A DNA stretch of 64,000 bases, from assembly GCA_019775845.1 (NCBI GenBank), contig JADQAV010000042.1, positions 442 through 64,441 on the forward strand. The letters run 5' to 3'. This DNA is from Myrmaecium sp. VS I D KN 1. Taxonomy: Eukaryota > Ascomycota > Dothideomycetes > Valsariales > Valsariaceae. The translations under genes were made by a program, and so were the position numbers. Positions 45,013 to 57,912 of this stretch are shown piece after piece (the stretch's first letter is position 1; each line of letters begins with the position of its first letter). Below the pieces are notes generated by a model, which was not told where the DNA came from, searched no databases, and saw nothing but the letters and a program-made list of their open reading frames with translations.

Positions 45013-47546
45013 ATGCGTTTCGGCAGGACGCTTCGCAAGACCATCTATCCGCCCTGGAAGGACCAGTACATCGACTATGACAAGCTCAAGAGGTTGCTGA
45101 AGGAGAGCGAGTCGCGCCCCAGCTCTCCCATCGGGGAGGGCCAGGAGGATGACGAGACGTGGACGGAGGAAGACGAGAGCAAGTTCGTGGAGGAGCTGAT
45201 CAACGTGCAGCTGGAGAAGGTACACGAGTTCCAGGCGAAAACGTACCAGACGCTCCGTGATCGCACCTCCGAATGCGAAAAGCGACTGGAGCGTCTCGCG
45301 AAGGCGCAAGAGCCCGCCGAGAGCGCCGCCGCCGAGGGTGAACGGAGCGAGGAGAGCAAGCCGCAGCCGTCGCCGGAAGAGAAGGAGAAGATCCTTAGGC
45401 AGACCCTCCAGGACCTGGACCAAATCACCAAGGAGGTCAATGAGCTGGAAAAGTACAGTCGCATCAATTACACCGGCTTCCTCAAGGCCGCGAAGAAGCA
45501 CGACCGGAAGCGAGGCCAGGACTATAAGATCAGACCACTGTTGCAGGTTCGCCTCTCGGCGCTGCCGATCAACAATGAGGACTACAACCCTCTGCTATAC
45601 CGGCTGTCGATGATGTATTCATTCGTCCGTCAACGGCTGGACAATGGGGACCGTGGCCGTCCCATCTCCGAGCCTCCTACCGGTGCAGGAGGTTTCACCT
45701 CGCACAAATGTACGTCTAAACCATAAGCAGATGAGAACGAGATGCTAACGTGGATACAGTCTGGGTGCATCCCGAAAACCTGCTGGAGGTCAAGACGATC
45801 ATTCTCCGTCGCCTGCCCGTCTTGATTTACAACCCGCAAACGTCCAAGGTCGCGGAGGGCACCCAGATCGATCCCAGCATCACCTCCATTTACTTCGATA
45901 ACCCAAAGTTCCGTCTCTACACCGACAAGGTCATGCATCAGCCGGATGCTTCCTCTCTGCGGCTCCGGTGGTACGGTCAGCTCAGTGAGCACCCGGAGAT
46001 CGTGCTGGAGAAGAAGGTCATGAAGGAGGGTGACGCGAGTGAAGAGAAGCGATTTCCGATCAAAGAGAAGTATGTGGCCCCCTTTATCAAGGGCGAGTAT
46101 CACATGGAACGGTCGATCGAGAAGCTGCAAGGCAAGGAAGGACAGGACCGGGCGAAGGCCGAAAAGCTGCAGGAGGCTGTGGATGACATCGCTGCCTTCG
46201 TCAAAGACAATGACCTACAGCCGGTGCTTCGTGCAAACTACTCCCGTACCGCCTTCCAAATCCCTGGCGACGATCGTGTCCGCATCTCGATCGACACAAA
46301 TCTCGCGCTGATCCGGGAGGATGCCATCGACATGGAGCGCCCCTGCCGTGATCCTGATGACTGGCACCGCCGGGACATTGACGACAACAACATGACATAC
46401 CCCTTCAAAGGGATCCGCAAGGGCGAGATCGAGCACTTTCCGTACGCTCTGATGGAGATTAAGATCAAGGATCGCAAGCAGTACGAATGGGTCACCGACC
46501 TGATGAACAGCCATCTGGTTAAGGAAGCCCCTCGCTTCTCCAAGTTCGTCCACGGCGTCGCCACCCTCTTCGAGGATTACGTGAACTCCTTCCCCTTCTG
46601 GCTCTCCGCCGTCGAGACCGACATCCGCCGAGACCCCCACCAAGCCTTCATCGAAGAGCAGGAACGGGCCAAGAAAGCCGCCGAAGATGAGTTCACGGTC
46701 GGCTCCCTCTTCGGCGGTGCCCGCTCCTCCCCCGCCTTCCGCCAGGCCATCTCCTCCCCCGTCGGCTCACCCGCCCACGCCGGCGCCGCATCCACCACCC
46801 CCCGCCTCGCCTCCGGCAAAGCCACAGTCGACATGGCCCGCCGCGCCTCCCTCGCCGCTGCCGCGTCCTCCAGCCAACCGCAACAAGAGCCCACCGTCGC
46901 CGAGCCCGACGACGACGAAGACGGCACCCGCCTCGAAGGCGCGGCCGACCCCAGCGCCGCCACCGCGCCCACCAATCTCTCCGGTCTCCGCGCCCTCTTC
47001 CCCTCCTTCTCCACCAGCAAGTACGCGCGCGCCCACCGCCGACGCGGAGTCGCCCTGCCCCCCGGCGTCCGCGACCCAGGCGTCTGGATCAAGGACCAAG
47101 GGCCCGTCCGAGTGGAAGCCAAAGTCTGGCTGGCGAACCAGCGCACCTTCGTCAAATGGCAGCACGTCGCGGTGCTGCTGGCCTCGCTCTCGCTGGGCCT
47201 GTACAACGCGGCGGGCGCGGGCGCGGGCAACGGGATCGCGCGCGCGCTCGCGCTCGTCTACATCGGCTTCGCGGTCTTCGCGGCGGTGTGGGGGTGGGCG
47301 GTGTACGTGTATCGCTCCCGCCTCATCGAGCGCCGCAGCGGACGCGATTTTGATTTCGTGCTCGGGCCGTGCGTGGTGTGTGTCGGGCTGGCGGTGGCGT
47401 TGCTGCTGAATTTTGGGTTTAAGTGGCGGGCGGCGGTGAGGGAGGGGAGGGTGGTGGGGATGGAGTTGGGGGTTGGGAATGGGACGTTGGGTGTGGGTGG
47501 GATGGGAGGGGGGGATGGAGTTGGGTTGGAGATGCAGGATTTGTGA
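45013..47546 (+). CDS. vtc2/vtc3: Vacuolar transporter chaperone subunit, Vtc2/Vtc3 type (SPX-VTC-DUF202)
   Basis: The VTC complex makes polyphosphate and moves it into the vacuole, controlled by inositol pyrophosphates. Exons are 45013-45709 and 45760-47546 (50-nt intron), giving 827 residues. The SPX domain fills residues 1-200 (MRFGRTLRKTIYPPWKDQYIDYDKLKRLLK and SRINYTGFLKAAKKHDRKRG, with the Lys cluster that binds inositol pyrophosphate). The triphosphate-tunnel VTC domain follows (FWVHPENLLEVKTIILRRLPV, LRLRWYGQ, FPYALMEIKIKD, FSKFVHGVATLFEDYV). The EKKVMKEGDASEEKRFPIKEK segment resembles Vtc2/3 and lacks the Vtc4 THREDWTGEKS block, so a non-catalytic or accessory subunit is likely. An Ala/Pro/Ser-rich linker leads to three membrane helices. 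The Gly-rich tail after the last helix has no known role. Confidence 0.93.
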
Positions 47547-48041
47547 GTGGAAAACGGGGGGTGAGTGTTGGTGTGGTGTCTTGAGGTGGTTTGGCAGGGC
47601 AGGTGGGTTGATGGGATGTCGACTGTACTGTGTGCGGAGAATTGGATGAGTGCGCAACCTTTGGGGAAGGGATGTCTATCCTGAAGTTCTATCTCATCTT
47701 GTATCTGCGCTTGGATCAAAAAAGTATGGTATCCTATAGAGATGATCTAAAAAGAATATTCGTGCTATTCTTCCAACGTTGAAGGGTCTATGCCAAACCT
47801 GTCTATTCTATTCTATTTTATATGGTTACAGCCTGCTGGCACGTTCTATATTCTATACCTTTTCTGTTCCTTCTGCCGTCTATTTTCGTTTCGTTGTCTA
47901 ATCCCAAAAGATCCAAGATATCCAGAAGATGGAGCTGTGAATCAACCACGCCCATAGACGACATCTACCGAAGATCTCGATGCCGTAGATACCCCTTCCT
48001 TATATACCCAAACACCTCGACTTTCTTCCCACCACCACTTC
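47547..48041. other. Convergent 3' gap between VTC and shb17 genes
   Basis: 495 bp are AT-rich in the middle (47700-47900), with no gene. Both neighbours end here. Confidence 0.6.
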
Positions 48042-49097
48042 CTACTTCTCCTTCTCCCCTTCCTCCTCCTCCGGCGACGGCGGCGGCAGCGCCATCCCCA
48101 GCATAAACGCGGGCTCCTCAACATTATGATGCTGATAGCTCAGCACGCCCACCGCGCCCGGCTCCATCATCATGCTCACCGGCACCGCAAGATCATACCG
48201 CAACCAACGCTTCGTGAACGCGCGCAGCAAATGGCCATGCGCCACCAGCAGCACATCCGCCGGCTCGCCGCCAGGCCCACCACGCATATGCGGGGCCTGA
48301 ATGGCGCGGATACGCTCGATCAGCTCGTCCAGCCGCTGGGCGACTTGCGCCGGCGACTCCCCCTCCTCGCAGCCATCGCGCCAGATATCCCAGGGTCGTC
48401 CGCCGGCGGCGGCGTCGTCAAAGCCGGCGGCGCGCCGACGCGCGCGGATCTCGTGCGTCAGCAGCCCTTCGTAGGCGCCGTAGTCCCACTCGGCGAGGGC
48501 GGGGGTGGTGGTGACGCGGGCGCTGGCGGTGAGGGCGGCGCGGTGGGTGGGCGCGAGGAGCAGCTCGTAGGTGCGTTGGGCGCGCTGCCGGGGCGAGATG
48601 AAGATGTGGGCGAGGCGGGCGGGGTCGATGAGCTTGTTGGGTCCGACGACGAGGCGGCCGGTGCTGCGGACTTGGAGTTCGCCGGTGGGTGTCAGGGGCA
48701 GCTCGGTGATGCCGGTGTAGCTAGCGGTTCCCGGGAGTAATGAGTGTTGGGTTTTCTTTTTTTTGGCGGAGGGGGGGAGAGGTGGTTATGGTGGATGGAG
48801 AGACGGCTCTCGCGCATTCGCGCGCCCTCGTGAGGCTATTGGGTTGGAGGTTGTGGGAAGATGAGGTGTGTATTTACCGGCCGTTCTTGGTCCATTCCGT
48901 TTCGCCTGGTGGGTTCTATACGTCAGCGCGATGGACATGTGAGTGGAGGTGAGGGGAGATGGCTCGTAAGGTGCCAAAGTCCAATGGCATGCTGGATGGA
49001 CAAAGAGACACCCGAAGGGAGTTGTGAACGGTATACAGACAGACATACCATGGCGGGCGATGAAGACACGCGGGGTGCCGGCATCCTTGTCCGACAT
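48042..49097 (-). CDS. shb17: Sedoheptulose-1,7-bisphosphatase-like histidine phosphatase (Shb17 family)
   Basis: Yeast Shb17 dephosphorylates sedoheptulose-1,7-bisphosphate and feeds ribose synthesis without NADPH production. Exons on the minus strand are 49097-49049, 48905-48878 and 48720-48042, giving 251 residues. Introns are 143 and 157 nt, and the middle exon has only 28 nt. The catalytic motif RHG (His16) ends at the first intron, and its last codon is split by it. Then come ETEWTKNGRYTGITELPLTPTGE, IFISPRQRAQRTYELL, LAEWDYGAYEGLLTHEI, RPWDIWRDGCEEGESPAQVAQRL and the second catalytic His in LLVAHGHLLRAF. The order and spacing match Shb17 closely, including GVLSYQHHNVEEPAFML near the C-terminus. 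The C-terminal part after AHGH is shorter than in yeast. A general phosphoglycerate-mutase-like phosphatase is the alternative. Confidence 0.9.
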
Positions 49098-51795
49098 CCT
49101 TGCTTTTGTGAATCGGGGTGACGTTGAGGGTTGAGGTGGTGGGATGGGAGGAGAGGATCGGGGACGGGAGATGGAGGGGTAATGGCGGCGGCCTTATGGG
49201 TTCAGTGGCACCACGACGGCTGTTCGTCAGGCAACGAATCGAACGGCGACGGAACGATGATGGACGGCCGCGTAGGGACGGTATAGGCTAGGAAAGAGCA
49301 TCGTGTTACGATGCGCTGTGATCTTGTTGGATACGATCTCGATCAATTATTCGCGTTTGGTTGATGGTGATCAAATCCGATTGATTTCTTTTTCTAGATG
49401 TGATTATATCCATATTGGATATGACCATCGTACAAGGCTGAGAGACAGGAAGATCCATACATGACAGCAGCAGCCCATGGCAGATATCATAGTGTATACT
49501 ACAACTCGACTTGTCTAAGAAGGATTGGAATAAGCCATACTTCCTGTACGCTTAAGCAGCTCAATGGTGTGAACACACTTAGACACCGGCGCACATTGTC
49601 CAGAGGACATATCCTTCCTCATCATTCACTTAGAATCAGCAAGGAGGACCCGGGGCCGTCGTGAAGCCACCATCTTCCCCCTTAACTCTAAGAGAAGGAG
49701 GAAGGACAAACGACCCCGATCCATCGCGACAAGCTCGCCGGGATAATCGAGTGAGCGGGCAGATCAATCTCACAGGACAGAAGAAGAAGAGAAGGTAGAA
49801 GGATCAGATGGGTTGATGCAGCCAGGAGCGAACAAGAAGCCGAATGAAGACACCGTCTCTCGGATATTACCTACCAGAGACAGACAAGTCCTCTTCCCAC
49901 AAAAGACACACATATATCGGCCCTTCACATCAGAAGCTTCGTATACGCTTTTTTTTAGCACCTCACGTAGCCGACTCCGTAGGGCAAGGACAGGGCAGGG
50001 AAGGGTATAGGGCTGAAGCAAGGCCAGGCGAAGAGTGGAAAGCGCATGAAACGGGCAGAACAAGAACCCCCTTCCCGGGAATTCGAAGATGGATCTTGAC
50101 GGAGTGGAGTTCTCGACGCTTCTAGTCAGGGGTAAGTTAAATGTTCCATTCACTTTCAGGGCAGATGTCGTGCGATAGGTGGTGAGCCGATGATGATGGT
50201 GATAATGAGGCTGCTGTTGGCAACGGGTGTCGCCATTCGCTTTCGCGCGTTCAGTTGTGGCGCGCGATCGAATGACATGGGTTTGACGGGTGACGTCTTC
50301 TCGATACGGGCGACATGGCGCCGTGTCTCAATATCCAGAGCTGCTGCTCGGGGATGCAAGACGACGACGACCAGAAGCAAAAAAAGGGGCCAACCTTCAA
50401 TCAGCAAAAAACACCGAGCCTTCGGAAGAGCCACAGCATGGATCTCGGACAATAGATAATATGTATAGTGCAAGGTGTTACTATTACCGACCGTTATCGC
50501 CCATCCAAAACCTCAACTCTCGGATGAAACGGGGAGATTGCCAGGCCGAAAGCGTCAAGTTCATTCCGTACATCGGGATAGATAGGCAGGATAGGGGATA
50601 GACGCCGCACTCTATCCCGTGAAACCAATACACATGGTGGTGGTGGTGGAAACTCGGAGGCCTCGGGACTTTCTCGAGGTTTTTTTTTGCCCAGGAACTT
50701 GTCCGAGGAGCCGGGCGATAAGGTAGGGCCGTGGCTGAAAGATGTTGTGAGAGTGGCGGCGCGGCCTTCCGCCTCCCCTTGCCCCTTTTTCTTTTCTTCT
50801 TTCGAGTCACCGCCAGCAAGCGTTTGATCAAGGAATGAGAGGGAGGGGGCTTCCTCGCACTCCTGTTCGTTCCCTCAGGGATGAATGTTTTTTTTAAGTA
50901 ATCAGGAGATGGGATTTCAAAGGATGAAAGCCTTGCCATATCGCTGAAGAGCATGGAGATACCCGGTCCCGAGATATATCCCCCAGGTTCTCGGAGGGAG
51001 CTTTGACGAATCAAAGAGCGCCCCCTTCCTCTCCGTTCATCTCAGATGCATCAGAAATCTGTCAGACGGGTTCGAATCGAAGGGATGGAACGGCCCGTCG
51101 TTCGAGCCTGTCAGTTTGAAGCGTGCGATGACGCACGCAAGGAAAAGGGGGGCTGGTAGGTTGGTTGGTTGGTAGGTTGTGTGGCGTTGGGAAGGCTGGT
51201 GGTGGCTACTCTTGCTGGACGGTTTGCGTGCGTCTGTTCATTAGCCACAAACACTCACGTATACACACACAACTCGATGAACTTAGTGTGCTCTCGGTCC
51301 TTGTGTGTATAGCTTTGCGTTGTGGCTAGCTAACTGGGCTGGCTGGGAGCGCTCCTCTTCTTCCTTCGTAAAATCATGTGTGCCAAACGATCCGATAAAT
51401 GTAGGATGGATTCACTCTCCTACACAACATAACATCTCCTCCAAACCTAAATAAACCCTACTATTTGCATTTCAAGTGACCATGCGGAAGACGGAGGGCA
51501 GTCACAAAGCAAAAAGTAGAAGCAAGAACAAATCAAGAACAAATCAAAGCTGTCAAATATCCGTCGCCGATTAGGTTTGTGAGCCAACTCGTTTTTTCCT
51601 AAAGAATTTCCGCCTCTCCTCCTCCGCGGGGCAAGGCTACTATACATAGCACAGCCAGCTCGTACACAAAACATGAAACCAAAACAAAAACAACAAGGAA
51701 CATCCCGTCGGACGGAAGGGGAGACAAGGTAAGGTGTCTGAACGGCGGGGGCGGATCCTCTGCGTGCTCAGGCTAGCTGAAGAAATAAACGGCCA

Positions 51796-51810
51796 GCATG
51801 CATGCATGCA
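51796..51810. repeat. GCAT palindromic repeat
   Basis: A short self-complementary GCAT run, like the longer one at 37171-37200. Confidence 0.75.
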
Positions 51811-54800
51811 GGAATGAGATGAGGGAGGGAAGAGGGGCGGGGGAGATTGGAGATCTAGATCCTTTCCATCACCGTCATTATCATCACAACACCTATCTCA
51901 CACACCCGAGAAGGGAGGCGAGAGAAACATGCAGAGGAAACGGATGAAAAACGTCGAAGAAAAAAAGGAAGAAGCGAGATGGGCGTAATTTCGCAGTACG
52001 CGGAAGGGATAGAGGGACTGAATGGGAAAGTTAGGCCATGCTATAGGAGCCCTGTCCTATATTTAAAGGGAAGTTGTAACATGGGCTATACTCAGTAAAC
52101 TGTACTATACCTATGGATGGCACAGTCGAAGAGACCGCACGAGAGATTGCGGGACGGTCTCTTCTCTGACAAGGGAGGCAAGCGTATTGAGAGACCAGGC
52201 TGGAACGTCGACGGTGTCTCTTTCTTCAGAGTCCAAGTTCGCTTCTCATACGCACAGCGGCCAGACCGAGAAGAAAGGACGAGAGAACGGGCGGACTGTG
52301 AGCTGATAATGCCATGCTGCCTTCGGTGTTAAACAAACAAACAAAGAATCACAACAAACAAACACAAGAGCTCCGAAAAGACAACACTCCTAAGTGGGAG
52401 CAACCTCGAACGACCATCCCTCAGCCTTCCAAACGGCGTCCTCGTAGTCATCAACCCACGATATCCCGCGTGTATGATTTGCCAGCGACGGCGGTACGAG
52501 TACTAAGGCAGGAGGAGTACCTAGAGTAGTACAATAGTAGTAACAGTCGTGTCTGCCGCTCATGATTTCGCTTGACTACTAGTCAGGCACTGAACGACTC
52601 CTCCTCGTCCCCAAATTTCCGATGCGGACCCACACCAAACCGGCCCCAAGAGAGAGAGAGAGGGTGTGGGGTTCGGGGTCGGGGTCGGCACACGCGGAAA
52701 AGATGGGGAAGGGTGGATGGCGGAGGGAGAGAGAGAGAGACAGCAGCGTAGGACAAGGCTGACAGCAACGGTTGAGAATGCCGATGGTGGTGGGAGTTGA
52801 ATATGAGAGTAAGACCTGGAGATGGTAAAGGGAAGGAGAGCCAAGATATAGCGAGGGATTTGTAGTAGTAGTCTTAGACATTCGATAAAAATGAAGATAT
52901 ATTGATAAAACATGCGGTAATTATAAAAAATTATTCGCGGGTGGAATAAAACGCTTTTGGCGGTTGATGATAGGTAGGTAGGTTTGTTCTTCTTTCTTCG
53001 ATTGTGATACTACTACTGTACTACAGTGTACGACATACGCCTTGCATGCATTGCACGACAGCATCGCTTATCGTCCCGTCATCGGGATTGTGAACGTGTT
53101 GCGGAAAGGATGGAGGGAGGAGGGATTGATCCCTCGAACTAGAGTGAAAGTCTTCCTGATCCGAAGCTGGAGTTAGATATACAGGATACCCAGATAAAAA
53201 GAGTGACATTGAAAGCGCCTCCCTCTCTATAAGTAGAAGCACATCTTCGGACAATGGAGTACGAAAGACGTCAAAAGGCAAGCCATCGGACTTCCGCACA
53301 TGTCATCGATGCTTGGCAAGCCCCCCCTTGCCCATTTCCCCAGGAAAAGACGGGAATATGTCATATCCGTCGTGCTTTGGTGCTCACCTGGCCTCTCATC
53401 CTGCACGTACACACATCCATTGGAACACAGGTCAGGTGCGCTCGGAATGTCATCCGTACCTGACGCTGTGATCCTTTCTCAGGAGTCAGTGAGTGAGGAG
53501 AAGGAACGTGGAGGATCAACGGAGGACCAACACGGGGCACCCTCCCCTCCACCGTTAAAACGGGGAAGAATGACGGGGTTGATGGACCGAGGGAAGTGTC
53601 CGATCGTTGTTGGAGGCCAGATATTCACCGGTCGGTAACCTTTGACGCCTCACCGAGCGATGTTGCGAGTCCATCTTTTGCACTGCAAGATCCAGCCTCC
53701 ATCCAAGCCCTCTTCGTCATCATCAGAGAAAGGAAGGAAAAAAAAAAAACCCTCGCATAGAACATAACGCACCGTCGCTTATTGGTTCGGTCGGATATAT
53801 CGCCAGCAGGGATGGATGAATGGCGGGAATCCTTCCATCGCATCCTACCTTACCCAACCCCAACCTCAGCTCGCTCCCCGGGCCGGTCGGCCACGGCACG
53901 ACTGCAGAGAAGAGAGACAGAAGGAATGGAAGGCCGGCAAAGAAAGAACAAAAAAAGCCGCGGCTGCATAAAAGCCTTGCATATCTACTACCATAACCCT
54001 CTGTTCAGGGTTCGGTCAACGTGCCGCATCCGCCACGTCCACTGCACGCAGCGCCAGAGCAGACAGATATCGGCGGGCGGGCTTATCGCACCCCGGGCGT
54101 GCAGTGAGTGGTTACGAGTAGGATGCGGTCATCGCGGCCATCGTTCCTGTCTATCATGACATAAGTCGGTAGGTAAGGTACGGATACTGTCGGTACTGTA
54201 CCTCGGTCTGTGTGTTCTTTTTGCTGCTGGCGGGAGAGAAGTCCGTGTTGAGTTGGTTGGGCGTCCTCTGAAGTGGGGGAAGGAAGGAGGGGACGAGCTC
54301 GCCTTTTGCGGTGAACGGGTGTAAAGCCGAGAGAGAGAGGGATGGAGAGCCTGAGCGCCTCACCTCACCTCACCTCCGCCTCGCCACCGTGCCGCGCAAG
54401 AGTAGTGGACGGGAACAACCCCGTAACGAGTACTTATGCGAACCAAGCGTTCTTTTTTGCCCCGGATTCGGACCATCCAGCCGACCGCGAGTCAACATGA
54501 TGGATGGGATCAACGTTGTGGCGGTCAGGTACGAACGAGGGCTGGAGGTGAGATGGAGGAGTTGGAGGATGGGGGGACGACATCATCGTGTCTCTTTCTC
54601 CTTCCCCACACGGTTGGACAATGCGGGTATGTGGGCATGTGGAGAGGGGGACCTGCGAAAGACAGAGGGAAAAAAGGGGTCTTGGTTCCTGGTGGGATCT
54701 TCTTTTCTGCTTTTTGGTCGGTGCATAGGTTTGGGTTTGGGGTGCGAAAGTATGGAGAAGGTAAGTAGGAGAGGGAAAGAGGTTCGTTAGGATGGATGGA

Positions 54801-56232
54801 TAGTCATTAGGCTTCAGTCTATAGGATCATACTTTATAGCAGATAGGATATACAGTGAACTGCAGTCCCTTTTCTTAACAGCGCAGCAAAACCGAAATTT
54901 GAATTCACCACCGAAGAAATTTTCCCATCCTCCATCTATAGTATATCACGCCCGCCGGCATAATAAAGCATGAGGTGAATACTCGAAATATCGAAGGGGC
55001 AAAACTCAATGCTACTCTCCAGGATCACCAAGCCGTAGAACCAACCGGTCAACCGGCGGACGATAGCGGTTAGGGTTCCCATCATCTCCAACACCAAGTG
55101 AGGCGAACGGTAGACGGGACGTTTCCCCCCGCATGTCGTGAGAAGTGTCGCGCATATGTACAGTATGCCGGCGGTAGATGGCGATTAGCTCGATGATGAA
55201 GGGTGAGGTTACGACAGGTAACATCCTTGGAAAAAAAAAGCAGCTACGACTTTCAACTCCTGGAAGGCGTACCAAACGTTCATTTCCGTGGTTGCTTGAG
55301 AGCCGGAAAAGCGCCTTTTTACATTTAGCGTAGGTAAGGTATGCGAAACGCCTACATTATCACCGACCACTTCGTCATGCGAGAGGTTTCATCAGTCGAG
55401 GAAAGGAAAGGAGAGATGCGAAGGCGAGAAACAGCGCTTCCGGCGTTTCGACCTCCTGGGCGTGCGTGGAAACAAGGCTGGTCAAGCAAGCATGGAGGGA
55501 GCGAAAGTATAGTGAAGGTCGTCGTTGTTGTTTGTTTGAATTCATACACATATCTACCATAACACATGAGGTGTTGCCATGGTTGCTGTTGATTTGACGG
55601 AAGCGAGAGAGGAGGATGGAGGTTTGCCAAATTACCGCGGGCCCCCCTCCGTCGAGGTCCTCCATCCTTCCTCCTCGGTCCGTGGAAACAGCGGAGGTTC
55701 TGGAAAACGGCACGGTAGGTAGTCGGCGGCGAACCTAAACGTTATACAATAGGACCGGGAAACGAAAGAGAGTGGGAGAGGTTGGAGACCCCTAGGATCT
55801 GTTACGTGCGCTAGGAATTCGCATCGTGCAGCTTGTATTATTTCTGCTTCGTGTCGAAGGAGGTATCTTTTTCTGCGTCCCAGTGGGCTGAGCTGTATAT
55901 CCCGCAGTCACTAACCCCAATCGAGGTGAAACAAAACACCAAACGAAACCGGAGAGCCCGTGCCGATGGCGGCGACGGCGGGAGCGTTTCCCCATTTTCC
56001 ACAACCCGAACCGTGGGACATGGAACACAGAGCACTGCAAGAGCGAGAGAGAGGGAAAAAAAGTGGCAGGCAGTGAGTGTGCCGACTCTTGCGGGCGGCG
56101 AACGGGAAAATCGGCTTCGGTGCGGAAAAGGTGGGAAAAGCAGTCCCGCCCGCCCCGAGCCAATCCAAAGCGCGGGAACCAAGGTCAGGGCAATATGATT
56201 CGCAGGCATGGATTGGATTGGCACGACCGGCC

Positions 56233-56266
56233 ATTGGCACTGGCACTGGCACTGGCACTGGGCACC
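56233..56266. repeat. GGCACT tandem repeat
   Basis: About four perfect 6-bp units followed by degenerate copies. Confidence 0.8.
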
Positions 56267-57879
56267 GGCAACTCTGGCACTGGCGGCACACCGCGGCTTT
56301 TGAGAAAAAAAGGAAAGGATTGAAAGAGCGGTTAATCCCGCACACACATACATGCATACATCGTCGTGAGTGAGGCCAGCAAAAGGCCCTGAGGGCGTAG
56401 GTACGTACAGGAGGGAGCAGACGGCAGACGGAGGCTGTTGTTTCACGCCGCCCCCCCGGGGGCGCCGCTTCGGCCGTGGGTCTTTGCTTGTTTCCATCTG
56501 TTGCAACCAGCACCGGAGAGAGAGAGAGAGACAAAGGACATGCAAGTCGTACCGGAGTTTGAGGTCTTCTCTCCAACCACCCACTGACCCCCCTGCCAAT
56601 CCCTCCCCCCGTTTCTCTCTCTTGATCTTGCTCTTGCTTTCGCTCCGACGGAATGCCACGAAGCTTGTCATGCAGAAAGCGTCTGTCATTAAACGTTTCC
56701 TGCTGCTGCTAATTTTCTGCGACGTATGCACGTATGAGGGGCTGCTCATTTTACCTACTACTACTGAGCGATGAGCATTCGTTCGTTCCTTCGTTCGCCG
56801 CCGCGGTGAGTATGAGGGAAACGAGGGAAAGGCTGGAGCGGGCGGGCGGGCGGGCGGGGAAAAGGTTGTATAGTGCTCGTGGGGCAGATTACCCAACGAA
56901 GGTTAATGGCTCTCTCTCTCTCTCTTGCTCTCTGCCTCTCGCTCTCCGCGCTCGCGCGCGCGCAGGGGAGGAGTACGGAGGTTTGGCGAAGGAGCGCGGC
57001 ATTTCATCATCGTTTGTGGGATGTGAATGTGGATGGGACACGGGGCGTGCGTGCGTGCACCGTGGTGGTGCAGATAGGGGAGATGGGAGAGGGGGAGGGG
57101 CAGCAGCGGTAGAGGGCGCAGAGCAGAAGAATGTGTAGAGCCACAAATTGTGAAGCTACAGCAGTAGCAGCAGCAATGCGAAAGGTAGAAGCGTGAATTT
57201 TTTGGCTTTCTCTTCGGTGGCTTCGTCGTCCTTCTGCGTTTGATCGGGCCAAGACGGCAAATATGGCATGCTCTCGGTGTTTTGCGTGTAGGAGCGAGGA
57301 GCGAGCATTCCGGCGGCGTGCCAGGGGAGCGAGCAAGCAGCACAGGCGAGCCTGGGTCGAGGACGACGACGACAACAGCAACGGCCACCAACGTCAACAG
57401 AGCTTCCTGAGAGATGCGCTTACACTACGGACAGACAAACAGGCACCCCCCCCCCAGGAGAAGCGAAATCAGGCGTGGGCGGGAGAGAAGAAGGTGCTCG
57501 CTCGGGCGTGGACGGAAAAGGGCAAGGGTCGGCCGGGTGGGAGGGTTGAGGGTTGGAAGGGTGGGTGGAGTTTGGCCAAAAGGGCTGGCGGGCCCAGGTG
57601 TAGTCGGGTGGGGGTGCGCTAGTGGAAATCCGAGTGGATGATGGGCCTCACACCTGCTAGCCTTGACACTGGCCGATCGTCTGGCGCGGGACCGGCCTGG
57701 GACTGGAGTGATTGGAGCCAAAAAGCCTCATCAAGCAGAAGAAGAAGGGTAAAAGGTGCGCGAAGCTTTGATGAGAGGAAGGGCCAGAGAGGGGTGTGGG
57801 AAGGGGGTGAGAAGGGCCAACGATGGGGTGGATGGCAACCCATCCACATCCCATCCCTCGCATGGCAACCGGCAATGGC

Positions 57880-57912
57880 CCATCGCCCATCGCCCATCGC
57901 ATCGCCCATCGA
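57880..57912. repeat. CCCATCG tandem repeat
   Basis: Three or four 7-bp units with one shortened copy, in the gene-free stretch upstream of pma1. Confidence 0.75.

Noticed and set aside
55838-56896. 352-residue open frame in the pma1 desert, minus strand
   Set aside because: It is Ser/Arg/Pro/Cys-rich, built on repeats such as GGCACT and GAGA, and shows no domain.
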